Assembly (NCBI GenBank): GCA_965238125.1 | Contig: OZ250179.1 | Location: forward strand, 1,488,001 to 1,552,000 | Direction of reading: 5' to 3' | Length of the DNA stretch: 64,000 nt | DNA from: UBA6623 sp965238125 | GTDB lineage: Bacteria; Acidobacteriota; Terriglobia; Bryobacterales; UBA6623 | Shown here: one piece after another, positions 54,287 to 61,742 of the stretch | Layout of the letters: each line of letters opens with the position of its first letter | Position numbering within the stretch: the stretch's first letter is position 1 | Program-made: the position numbers and the translations under genes | Notes under the pieces: generated by a model | The model's input: only the letters and a program-made list of their open reading frames with translations | Database searches by the model: none | Told to the model about the DNA's origin: nothing

Positions 54287-54751
54287 ATGGGCGAATCCAA
54301 AGGCAATCGCGTCTTGAGCGACAACCGTCGGGCGCGGCACAACTACCATTTGTTCGAACACCTTCAGGTGGGGATTGCCCTGCTCGGGACCGAGGTGAAG
54401 TCCGCCCGCGACGGCAAGATTCAGCTATCCGACGCCTATGCCGCAGTCAAGGACAACGAGTTATGGCTGATGAATGCGCATATCGGCCACTACGCGCACG
54501 GTAATCGCTTGAACCACGAACCGCTGCGGCCCCGCAAGCTGCTCGCCCATCGCCGCGAAATCAATCGCCTCTATGGGAAAACCCGGGAGAAGGGCCTGAC
54601 GCTGATTCCGACCAAGATTTATCTCGAGCGCGGCAGGGTCAAGTGCGATTTGGCGCTGGCGAAAGCGAAGAAGCTCTACGACAAACGGGAGAAGATACTG
54701 CGGCGCGACGCGGAAGCGGAAGCCAAGGCGGCCATGCGCGAGCACGGCTGA
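54287..54751 (+). CDS. smpB: SsrA-binding protein SmpB
   Basis: 154 residues from ATG 54287 (MGESKGNRVLSDNRRARHNY). Conserved SmpB segments: YHLFEHLQVGIALLGTEVKS, RDGKIQLSDAYAAVKDNELW, HPH-like NHEPLRPRKLLAHRREINRL and the basic tail KIYLERGRVKCDLALAKAKK. SmpB carries tmRNA to stalled ribosomes for trans-translation. No ssrA gene is visible nearby. Earlier in-frame starts would add a non-homologous extension through the REP-like repeat and are rejected. Confidence 0.95.
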   Translation: MGESKGNRVLSDNRRARHNYHLFEHLQVGIALLGTEVKSARDGKIQLSDAYAAVKDNELWLMNAHIGHYAHGNRLNHEPLRPRKLLAHRREINRLYGKTREKGLTLIPTKIYLERGRVKCDLALAKAKKLYDKREKILRRDAEAEAKAAMREHG

Positions 54752-54762
54752 ATTGAGGTAGC

Positions 54763-54873
54763 GACCGGCACTCTTGCCGGTCCCTGGAGTTTCTACATTT
54801 TTCATCCATTGGCGCGGTCGCATGCAGTGGGGCAGGTCTCCAGACCTGCCCACGACCGGCACTCTTGCCGGTC
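54763..54873. repeat. Cluster of three perfect hairpins
   Basis: GACCGGCACTCTTGCCGGTC occurs twice (54763-54782 and 54854-54873). Between them GGGCAGGTCT and AGACCTGCCC (54830-54851) form another perfect hairpin with a two-base loop. They lie between the convergent smpB and VKOR-DsbA genes. No T-run follows, so they look more like REP elements than intrinsic terminators, though they may stop or protect both transcripts. Confidence 0.6.
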
Positions 54874-54932
54874 CAAGTCCTCAGTTGAGACCAGCTCTCA
54901 GCTTGTCTCCGTCACTCCAGACGAACCCCAGG

Positions 54933-56393
54933 TCAGATCCCCAGCCTCTTCGATTCGGATTCAACGGCCTTAAGCAAAACATTAACGTTGGGCAGCTTTT
55001 TGTTGTTTAAAAAGGCCGAGGGCGTCGATTTCACGCCCACCTTCTTGGCCTCGGTGACTTGTCGGGCGAGTTCCTGCTGGGCTGACGCCGACCCGATGCA
55101 GGAGCGGAACTTCGGGGCCTCCAAGCCGACCGAAAGACCGACCGCGACCACGTCGTCCACGGAAGCATTCTTGGGCGGACGTTGGAATACCTTGTCGTGG
55201 TAGGCCCAGAAGCGGTCGCTCTTTTGGGCGCAGATTGCGCCGAGAGCCAGGTTGCAGGCGCCCGGGTGGACGGTGCGCCGTAGGCCGGGGTTGCATGCCT
55301 GATCGAGCGGATAGTTCTTGTAGAAGACGACCAGTTTCCCCTTCATTTGCGCTTGATATTTGCCCACGGCCGCGGCGAAGGAGCGGCAGTAGGGACACAG
55401 GAAATCCGAGTATTCGACGAGGTGAAGCGGCGCGTCAATCGACCCTTTGTAGGGAACGCCCGCCAGGTCCAACTGCTGACGAGGTGCTTGCTCGAACTCC
55501 GCGGCTTGCTTTTGCAAGCGGTACTGCTGGTATTTTTCGTGGTCGTCGAGAATCCCGCGCAAGCGGGCTGCTTCGCCGCGTGCCCGCGCGAGCTGCTGCT
55601 GGAGGCGGGCCGCGTCACGGCCCGAGGCCGGGTCGCTCTGCTCGACCGCCAGGTCCCCCTCGGAGTCTGCTTCGGCGTCCGCGGCTTGCGGCGCGTGGGC
55701 GGGCTCGGTTTCGGCAAAGCTGTCGCCGGAGAGCGCACCCACAATGGCCGATTCCCGCCGGACTGCTTCGGCTCCCAGGACGTATTCTGCGGTGCCGACC
55801 GAGCCGAGCGCCGCCAAGCACCCCAGTCCCCAGGCCGTCAGCGTCGCGCGCCCCGCCGCTCCGCGCCAAACGGCCGAGGCTTCCGGAATGGCGTCCTTGG
55901 CCGGCATCAGTAGGATCAAGGCCGCCCCATTGATCCCATAGGTTGCGATACACAGCTTGCAGTACGCCCCAATCACGAAAGCCTGCAACCCGAGCAGGAC
56001 GATATCCACGCCCACCGCCAGCGCGGCTAGGTAGAGCAGCAGCACGGCGGCCGCCCACTGGACCTCCTTGGAAGCCGGGAGAGACAGGCAAGCCAACAAA
56101 ATCAGCGCCGCGTAGAAAAGCGACCCCAAGGCGGCGAGCGACACGCCGCCGAAGCTCGAGTAGGGGCTTTGCGCCACTTGCCCGCAGCCGTTCTCGCCGC
56201 CCTCGCCGCAGAGCTGATCGACGGCCGTGCCGGCGGACGCAATTCCGTGATGATCGAATTGCAGCAGGCCCGACACGCCTGCTCCCACCACCAATAAGGC
56301 GATTAGCACCATGATGCGTCCACGGCTCACGCCTTCCTCGTCGCCCTGTTCGGATTCTGTTTCTTTGGGTTTGTGATTTTCCTCAGCAGCCAT
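54933..56393 (-). CDS. VKOR-DsbA fusion (disulfide-forming membrane protein)
   Basis: 486 residues from ATG 56393. The N-terminal half is a vitamin K epoxide reductase domain with about five membrane helices, the loop cysteines in DQLCGEGGENGCGQVAQSPY and the redox pair AYCKLC. A coiled-coil linker (RDAARLQQQLARARGEAARL) leads to a DsbA/thioredoxin domain: LVEYSDFLCPYCRSFAAAVG (CPYC), FYKNYPLDQACNP, GVKSTPSAFLNNKKL (cis-Pro). The fusion passes electrons from exported thiols through VKOR to quinone. Typical of phyla that lack DsbB. Confidence 0.92.
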   Translation of the reverse strand: MAAEENHKPKETESEQGDEEGVSRGRIMVLIALLVVGAGVSGLLQFDHHGIASAGTAVDQLCGEGGENGCGQVAQSPYSSFGGVSLAALGSLFYAALILLACLSLPASKEVQWAAAVLLLYLAALAVGVDIVLLGLQAFVIGAYCKLCIATYGINGAALILLMPAKDAIPEASAVWRGAAGRATLTAWGLGCLAALGSVGTAEYVLGAEAVRRESAIVGALSGDSFAETEPAHAPQAADAEADSEGDLAVEQSDPASGRDAARLQQQLARARGEAARLRGILDDHEKYQQYRLQKQAAEFEQAPRQQLDLAGVPYKGSIDAPLHLVEYSDFLCPYCRSFAAAVGKYQAQMKGKLVVFYKNYPLDQACNPGLRRTVHPGACNLALGAICAQKSDRFWAYHDKVFQRPPKNASVDDVVAVGLSVGLEAPKFRSCIGSASAQQELARQVTEAKKVGVKSTPSAFLNNKKLPNVNVLLKAVESESKRLGI

Positions 56394-56644
56394 GTGTCGA
56401 TCGCTCGCGGCCCGCAGGCCTGTATCCACTTTACAGCTCCGACAGGTGTGATCACCATACGTCTTGCGTTGAACCCGCTTTTCCTTTTGCGTGACGAGCC
56501 AAAGCGCGGGAGAGGCCGGTCGGCGGGTGAGAAATACGGGCGGGCGGGCTCCGCGGCGGCGGTATGCTACGGTACATCCATTCGACGACTTGCGTTTTGC
56601 CTCTCAAGGCGCCGCGCGGGAGTAGCCGCGGCTAAGGAGTTCCC

Positions 56645-57664
56645 ATGCCCGAAAATTCTTCACTCAAACTCGTGATTTATCCGGCCTTCGACGAGGCGCG
56701 GTTTGAGAAGATCAGGGCCGCGGCGGGCCGGATGAAAGTGGTCAACGCCGCCGACGAAGACAAAGCGTTGGGCGAAATCGTCGACGCCGACGCTTTGCTC
56801 GGTAAGCTGACTCCGGCGATGTTGGCCGTATCCACGAAACTTCGCTGGGTGCAGACGATGACCGCCAGCCTCGAGCACTACGTCTTCCCGGAGCTGGTGG
56901 CGCACCCTTGTCAATTGACCAACATGCGGGGCTTGTTTTCCGACATCATCGCGGATCATGTCTTCGGGTACATTTTGTGTTTCGCGCGCAATTTTCACCA
57001 TTACATTCGCAATCAGACCGAAGCACGATGGGCCCCGGCCGGGGGCGAGTCCGGCCGCTCGAATTTTGTTTCCGGCCCCGGCCTGACGAGCTCGATGGAC
57101 CGCGCTCATATCCACCTCTCCGACCAGACCCTGGGCGTGGTCGGCCTTGGGAATATCGGGATGGAGGTAGCCCGCCGCGGATTGGCTTTCGGTATGCGCG
57201 TGCTGGCGGTCGACACGGTCGCGAAGGAAGCGCCCGACGGGGTCGAAGCTGTCTGGACGACCGACCGCTTCCCCGACCTGCTGGCCGAGAGTGATTTCGT
57301 GGTCGTGGCGGCCCCGCATACACCCGAGACAGTGAAGCTCTTTCGCCAACCGATGTTCGAGTTGATGAAGAGCACGGCCTACTTCATCAACATCGGTCGC
57401 GGTGCGATCGTGGACCTCGCCGACCTGACCGCCGCGCTCGAAAAGGGCGAAATCGCGGGCGCGGGGTTGGATGTTTTCGAGGTCGAGCCGCTGCCGGCCG
57501 ATCATCCGCTGTGGGGTATGGAAAACGTGATCATCACGCCGCATGTGGCGGGAACCTCCCCACGCATTGCGGAGCGGCATTTGGGGGTGTTGCTGGATAA
57601 TGTGGGGCGTTTTGTCTGGCGTGAGCCGCTTCGGAATGTGGCGGATAAGTCGAGGTGGTTTTAG
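56645..57664 (+). CDS. D-2-hydroxyacid dehydrogenase
   Basis: 339 residues. NAD site LGVVGLGNIGMEVARRGLAF (GxGxxG) with the Asp-type acceptor VLAVDTVAKE, and the catalytic set Arg in FINIGRGAIVDLADL, Glu in LDVFEVEPLPADHPLW and His in ENVIITPHVAGTSPRIAERH. These enzymes reduce 2-keto acids to D-2-hydroxy acids; the substrate is not resolved. ATG 56645 follows AAGGAG. The IS1380 copy D begins 29 bases after the stop without breaking the gene. Confidence 0.92.
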   Translation: MPENSSLKLVIYPAFDEARFEKIRAAAGRMKVVNAADEDKALGEIVDADALLGKLTPAMLAVSTKLRWVQTMTASLEHYVFPELVAHPCQLTNMRGLFSDIIADHVFGYILCFARNFHHYIRNQTEARWAPAGGESGRSNFVSGPGLTSSMDRAHIHLSDQTLGVVGLGNIGMEVARRGLAFGMRVLAVDTVAKEAPDGVEAVWTTDRFPDLLAESDFVVVAAPHTPETVKLFRQPMFELMKSTAYFINIGRGAIVDLADLTAALEKGEIAGAGLDVFEVEPLPADHPLWGMENVIITPHVAGTSPRIAERHLGVLLDNVGRFVWREPLRNVADKSRWF

Positions 57665-57692
57665 GCGTGAAGGGCTGGACGTGACCCTATTG

Positions 57693-59362
57693 AGCCCGCA
57701 TTTTCAATTTGATGTATGAGCTTCAGACCATCCAGCGACCTTCAGCGTCTTTATTGATAGGGGCTAGAGCCCGATAAGGACGCCATGGAGGTCAACACCC
57801 GATGGGTGAAAAAGAAAACAAGCCGTTTCAGCTCACGTTCAATGGATTTCTCAAAGTCGATTTCCAAGGATCGCGAGTCACCTCGGATGGCGGTCTGATT
57901 CTCGTTCGCGAACTGGATGAACGACTCGGACTCGGGAAGCTGATCGACGAGCATCTCAGCGACTCGCGACAAGGCTTGAACAAGAAGTTCGTGCTGGCCG
58001 ATCTGCTGCGGCAGTCGGTCTACAGCCGACTCGCTGGCTACGAGGACCTCAATGACGCCGTTCGAGTATCCGCCGATCCGACCTTTCGCTTGATCGGCTC
58101 GAAGAGGAACTGGGATCGCGGAGCAGCCTTGACCTCGACGCTGCATGGCTTCGAGACGGAGATGCTGGCGAGCGAAGAGAACTTGCTGGGGCTGATGGCA
58201 GTGAACCGGGAGCTGGTCGCGCAAGCCGAAGCTCCCGACGGTTCAGACCGCGTGGTGCTCGACATGGACTCCACGGAGAGCCCCGTCCACGGCCAACAGG
58301 AAGGCAGTGCCTACAACGGCCATTTTGAGTCCCTCTGCTATCACCCGCTGTTGCTGTTCAACCAGCACGGCGACTGCCTAGGCGCGAAGCTGCGTCCCGG
58401 CAACGTGCACAGCGCCGAGGACTGGGACGAGCTGCTACTGCCGGAGATCGAACGACAACAGGCGGAGGGCAAACAGGTGACGTTCCGCGCCGACGCCGCC
58501 TTCGCCAAGCCCGAGATCTACGAGGCGATGGAGGAGCGCGGCGTGGACTACGTGATTCGCATCCCGGCGAACAAGAGCCTGGAGCTGGAGATCGAGGACA
58601 TCCTGTTTCGGCCACCGGGCAGGCCGAACGCCAAGCCCCTAGTGCGCTACAAGAGTTTTCGCTATCAGGCCGAGAGCTGGTCGAAGGCAAGGCGAGTTGT
58701 CGCCAAGGTCGAGCATCACCAGGGCGAACTATTCCCGCGCGTCGGATTTGTCGTGACGAGCATGAGCTTGCCGAGCCGCTCGGTCGTGCGGTTCTACAAC
58801 AAGCGCGGCACGGCGGAGCAGTGGATCAAAGAAGGCAAACAGGCCACGCACTGGACCCGCTTGTCGTGTCACCGCTTCCGAGCCAACGAGGTACGGCTGC
58901 AACTCAGCGTGCCGGCCTACAACCTGGGCAACCTGTGGCGGCGGCTAGGGCTGCCGCAGCGAATCAAAAGCTGGTCGCTAACGAGTTTGCAACACAGGTT
59001 GATGAAGACCGGCGGTCGGCTGGTCAAGCATGCTCGCTACTACTGGTTGCTGCTGGCGGAGGGGCATCTGAACCGGCGGCTGTTCGGTGACATGCTGCAT
59101 AGGATCTGGGCGCTGCCTGTGCCGGGTGGGTAGCGTTGCCCGGGCGAGGATCAACAGTTTTTGGCTCCAAAAAGGTTTCGCAGGGAGCAGTGTCGGCCGG
59201 AGCGCCGTTCAGTCCGCTCAATCAACGTCTGTGAGCGGACGGACGAGCCCTGGCGCCTACCGGCGGAGGTGATGTGCAGGGTTCAGCGCGAAAAGACGTG
59301 GTATTCGGCGCAGCGGGGGTGTATCCTGTGACCGTGCCAGGGCCAAAATGGAAATCCTGGCT
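57693..59362 (+). mobile_element. IS1380-family insertion sequence, copy D
   Basis: 1670 bases, nearly identical to copy C over its full length including both non-coding flanks. Ends AGCCCGCATTTTCA (left) and GGAAATCCTGGCT (right). Flanks CTATTG and TCAATC show no direct duplication. The right end lies in the integrase pseudogene. Confidence 0.9.
57802..59133 (+). CDS. IS1380-family DDE transposase
   Basis: Intact 443-residue transposase, almost the same as the 28180-29511 protein. Differences include KKFVLADLL for KKFALADLL and LSVPAYNLG for LSVLAYNLG. All three catalytic segments are present (LDMDSTESPVHG, FRADAAFAKPEI, EQWIKEGKQA), so this copy could be the active source. Confidence 0.93.
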   Translation: MGEKENKPFQLTFNGFLKVDFQGSRVTSDGGLILVRELDERLGLGKLIDEHLSDSRQGLNKKFVLADLLRQSVYSRLAGYEDLNDAVRVSADPTFRLIGSKRNWDRGAALTSTLHGFETEMLASEENLLGLMAVNRELVAQAEAPDGSDRVVLDMDSTESPVHGQQEGSAYNGHFESLCYHPLLLFNQHGDCLGAKLRPGNVHSAEDWDELLLPEIERQQAEGKQVTFRADAAFAKPEIYEAMEERGVDYVIRIPANKSLELEIEDILFRPPGRPNAKPLVRYKSFRYQAESWSKARRVVAKVEHHQGELFPRVGFVVTSMSLPSRSVVRFYNKRGTAEQWIKEGKQATHWTRLSCHRFRANEVRLQLSVPAYNLGNLWRRLGLPQRIKSWSLTSLQHRLMKTGGRLVKHARYYWLLLAEGHLNRRLFGDMLHRIWALPVPGG

Positions 59363-59740
59363 TCAATCTTGCTGGCTACTTCTTTCCTGAGAGACGGGAT
59401 GACGGCGCTGTACGTGTTCATGGTCACGGCAATCGTACTGTGGCCTAGAGCCTCATGGCGAGTCGCGGATGGACGCCCTGAGCAAGCAGTGCACTGGCGC
59501 AAATGTGCCTTAGATCATGGAATCGTAGCGCTCGCAAGCCAGCCTTCTGGAGCATGAGCCGAAATCGTCGGCTGACTGTGGCGCCATCTAGCGGTGTGCC
59601 AATCTGCGTGGTAAAGACGAAACCCGTTTCTTGCCACCTCGTTCCCGCGAGGGCACGCTCGCGTTGCTGTTGGGCACGATGAGCAGTGAGGGCTCGCCCA
59701 ACTCGTGCAGCCTCCGACTGTTCCGCACCGCGCCCCGAGC
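59363..59740 (-). pseudogene. Tyrosine recombinase (phage integrase) C-terminal remnant
   Basis: Minus strand reads ALTAHRAQQQRERALAGTRW, QETGFVFTTQIGTPLDGATV, LRALRFHDLRHICASALLAQ, GVHPRLAM, then after one lost base (near 59453) EALGHSTIAVTMNTYSAVIP, SLRKEVASKIE up to the IS1380 end. The catalytic HxxR (HDLRH), the LGH motif and the Tyr in NTYS are recognisable. The N-terminal half is missing and the last residues are cut by the IS, so it is dead. Confidence 0.8.
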
Positions 59741-59769
59741 GATGGCTGAGCAGCGAAACTCGCCTGTCG

Positions 59770-60084
59770 ATGACTCTCGCGGAGCGCGGGGCCTATTGCG
59801 ACTTGAGGGACTACGCTTCAGTCCACGGGTCCATCCCCTCCGAACCAGCTTTGCTGGCGCGACTTCTTGGCATTCATGAAGACGAGCTCGCGAGAGTCTG
59901 GCCGCGTGTTTCGCAAGAGTTCAAGGTAAGCAAAGAGGGGCGTCTGACGAACGAGGACGCAACCAGGGTGCGAAACGAAGCCCGTAAGTTCATGAAGAAA
60001 CAGGCCGACAACGGACGCAAGGGGGGCAGACCGAAAAAAACCCTTGAGACCTTGCCCGGTTCCCTATTTCCGGCGTTGAAATAG
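59770..60084 (+). CDS. DUF1376-like phage protein, 5'-truncated
   Basis: 104 residues from ATG 59770: MTLAERGAYCDLRDYASVHG, SIPSEPALLARLLGIHEDEL, ARVWPRVSQEFKV, GRLTNEDATRVRNEARKFMK, NGRKGGRPKKT. This is the pattern of phage replication-region proteins of the DUF1376 type. The family normally starts about 20 residues earlier with a W-L-S-S-E segment; that piece (ERWLSSETRLS) is present just upstream in frame, but the true start has been lost at the junction with the integrase remnant. Confidence 0.6.
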   Translation: MTLAERGAYCDLRDYASVHGSIPSEPALLARLLGIHEDELARVWPRVSQEFKVSKEGRLTNEDATRVRNEARKFMKKQADNGRKGGRPKKTLETLPGSLFPALK

Positions 60085-60109
60085 GAGCGCCGGCGGAAGC
60101 GGCGACTGA

Positions 60110-60433
60110 ATGTATCTATTCGGTTGGGGGCATCGGAGGATTCCGCTGGGAAGCGCCGGCTATCGCGATTGCCTCGGTTGCCGTGCGGAATGCCCGGTAC
60201 AGGCCGACCTGGAATACCGATACTTCCATGTCTTTTGGCTCATCGGAGCCATTGTAACCAGGTGTTATCACTTCACCTGCCGGCAGTGTGGGGCCGAATT
60301 CGAAGCGCGCTCGCCTCGGCTTAAGACGATGGTCAAAGACGAAAAGACACGCGTGATATCCTTCGGCCCGTTCTTCTTGATCTTCTGGGGCGGAGCGCTC
60401 GTCTTGGTGGGGCCGGGCGACTTTTCGGACTAG
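60110..60433 (+). CDS. Zinc-ribbon membrane-associated protein
   Basis: 107 residues. CLGCRAECPVQADLEYRYFH and YHFTCRQCGAEFEARSP give two cysteine pairs that could bind zinc, separated by a hydrophobic stretch FHVFWLIGAIVTRC. A second hydrophobic segment ISFGPFFLIFWGGALVLVG is at the C-terminus. The start MYLFGWGHRRIPLG resembles small zinc-ribbon proteins that begin with a W-G-R motif. Function unknown. Confidence 0.6.
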   Translation: MYLFGWGHRRIPLGSAGYRDCLGCRAECPVQADLEYRYFHVFWLIGAIVTRCYHFTCRQCGAEFEARSPRLKTMVKDEKTRVISFGPFFLIFWGGALVLVGPGDFSD

Positions 60434-60496
60434 ACGTTCGGTTCGGGCGCGTGTCAGGTTCTGGTCCGTGTCCTTATCCTTGAGTTCGTCACGGCA

Positions 60497-60754
60497 TCAT
60501 CGATACACATCCCGCCGGTGTCCGATCTTGACGATTACTACCACTCTCTCAGCGTCCTCAACCTCATACAGCAAGCGGTAGTCGCCCTGTCGAAGTCGAT
60601 ACTTGTCTTTGCCGGATAGCTTCTCCGTGCCGGCCGGTCGCGGCTCGGAAGCCAAACGTCGGAGCTTCGAGACAATACGCTTGCCGTCCTTGGCGGGGAG
60701 GGCCCTGAGTTCCTTGGCCGCTGACGGTTTGATCAGCAGCCTATAGCTTGGCAC
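60497..60754 (-). CDS. RelE/ParE-family toxin
   Basis: 85 residues: YRLLIKPSAAKELRALPAKD, KRIVSKLRRLASEPRPAGTE, KLSGKDKYRLRQGDYRLLYE, VIVKIGHRRDVYR. This is the standard RelE/ParE toxin fold with the C-terminal basic GHRRDVY. RelE types cleave mRNA on the ribosome and ParE types poison gyrase; the sequence alone does not separate them. It overlaps the antitoxin gene by 14 bases. Confidence 0.9.
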   Translation of the reverse strand: MPSYRLLIKPSAAKELRALPAKDGKRIVSKLRRLASEPRPAGTEKLSGKDKYRLRQGDYRLLYEVEDAERVVVIVKIGHRRDVYR

Positions 60755-60980
60755 GCTGTTTCAGGTCCTTCAGTACGCCCTCGAAGTCCAGGTCGGGTTC
60801 CTTGACTCTGGCGTCGAAGGTCGCAAGATCCTCCGCATCCTCGGCGAGGCTGCGCCGAACCGCTGTGTTCACAAGCTCCGAGATACTATGCTCGGTTTGA
60901 GCGGCTTTGAGCCGCAAAGCCTTGTGCAGGCTCGAGTCGAAATACACGGTGGCGCGTTTGACGTCGCTCATGACATTCAT
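60741..60980 (-). CDS. Ribbon-helix-helix antitoxin of the RelE/ParE pair
   Basis: 79 residues: MSDVKRATVYFDSSLHKALR, LKAAQTEHSISELVNTAVRR, SLAEDAEDLATF. N-terminal ribbon-helix-helix of the CopG/RelB type for DNA binding, and a C-terminal tail for toxin binding. It precedes and overlaps the toxin gene, as usual. ATG 60980 and 60971 are both possible. It probably autoregulates the pair. Confidence 0.85.
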   Translation of the reverse strand: MNVMSDVKRATVYFDSSLHKALRLKAAQTEHSISELVNTAVRRSLAEDAEDLATFDARVKEPDLDFEGVLKDLKQRAKL

Positions 60981-61112
60981 CCTGCCATGGTAACGTCATA
61001 ACGTCAAGACGTCTGCTCACCACCGAGCCCGACCGAACCCGAAGCGAATTTGCGGGGGATGCGGTTAGCGGTAATCTAGGTTAGCGGTAATCTAAAGGAA
61101 AGCAGGCTGGCA

Positions 61113-61433
61113 ATGACTCCGAAGCGCTACGCCGTTGTGATTGAGAAAACCGGCACGGGATACTCCGCCTATTCCCCGGACGTGCCGGGTTGCGCGGCGG
61201 TCGGCGACACAGAAGAGGAAACGCGCGGCAAATTCCAGGATGCTCTCGCCGCCCACTTCAACGCGATGCGTGAGTTGGGTGAGCCGATTCCGGAGCCGAA
61301 TTCGTCGGTCGCCTACGTCGAAGTCGCGGCGTGGTCCGAACCTGGCCCCGCCGTCGGCCCCCCGTGGTTCTCCGCGCCGCACTCCCCTGGGGCTGTGAAA
61401 AAATGGGGACTGTACCGAGCGCCGACCAAATAA
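61113..61433 (+). CDS. HicB-like antitoxin with repeat-derived tail
   Basis: 106 residues. The first 75 match HicB: YAVVIEKTGTGYSAYSPDVP, GCAAVGDTEEETRGKFQDAL, AAHFNAMRELGEPIPEPNSS, VAYVEVAA. HicB proteins normally stop about there; here GCG TGG TCC continues for 30 residues into the dispersed repeat (AVKKWGLYRAPTK). A TGA-to-TGG change is the likely cause. No hicA gene is next to it. Confidence 0.75.
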   Translation: MTPKRYAVVIEKTGTGYSAYSPDVPGCAAVGDTEEETRGKFQDALAAHFNAMRELGEPIPEPNSSVAYVEVAAWSEPGPAVGPPWFSAPHSPGAVKKWGLYRAPTK

Positions 61434-61491
61434 GTTCCATTGAATCAATAATCACATCCGACGCGAAGTGGACTGTACCCGATTTTTTCTC
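61389..61491. repeat. Dispersed repeat, copy 2
   Basis: Same orientation and order as 24-126: GGGGCTGTGAAAAA, TGTACCGAGCGCCGA, GTTCCATTGAATC, CGCGAAGTGGA and CGATTTTTTC. GGACTGTACC occurs twice inside (about 61406 and 61470). The 3' end of the HicB-like gene lies in it. Confidence 0.6.
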
Positions 61492-61742
61492 GTCGGTCGC
61501 TTCCCCCAGTCATTCCGCGTAGCTCAACTTCGGAAACTCCTCGCAACTCGCCCCGGCCGCCGGGCTGGTATGCTGAAACTATAACTTCATTGGCCGCACT
61601 CTCGCGGCCCGCGGCGCACAACAGGACCCCTCCAGGATCGCGCCGCTTCTATTCATCTCTGCCTGTCACTGTTGTATGGGTTCGAATGAGCGCGGCGCGC
61701 GCGAATTGGTTTCGTGCATCCGCGGGAACAATCTCTTTCTTT

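Noticed and set aside
53909..54361. Upstream extension of the secretin gene
   Set aside because: It overlaps the smpB start and the REP-like repeat; the signal peptide fits the GTG at 53908.
54763..54873. Intrinsic terminators after smpB
   Set aside because: The hairpins are perfect but lack a following T-run; I list them as repeats instead.
54287..54933. tmRNA (ssrA) gene next to smpB
   Set aside because: No tRNA-Ala-like ends or tag peptide sequence could be seen around smpB.
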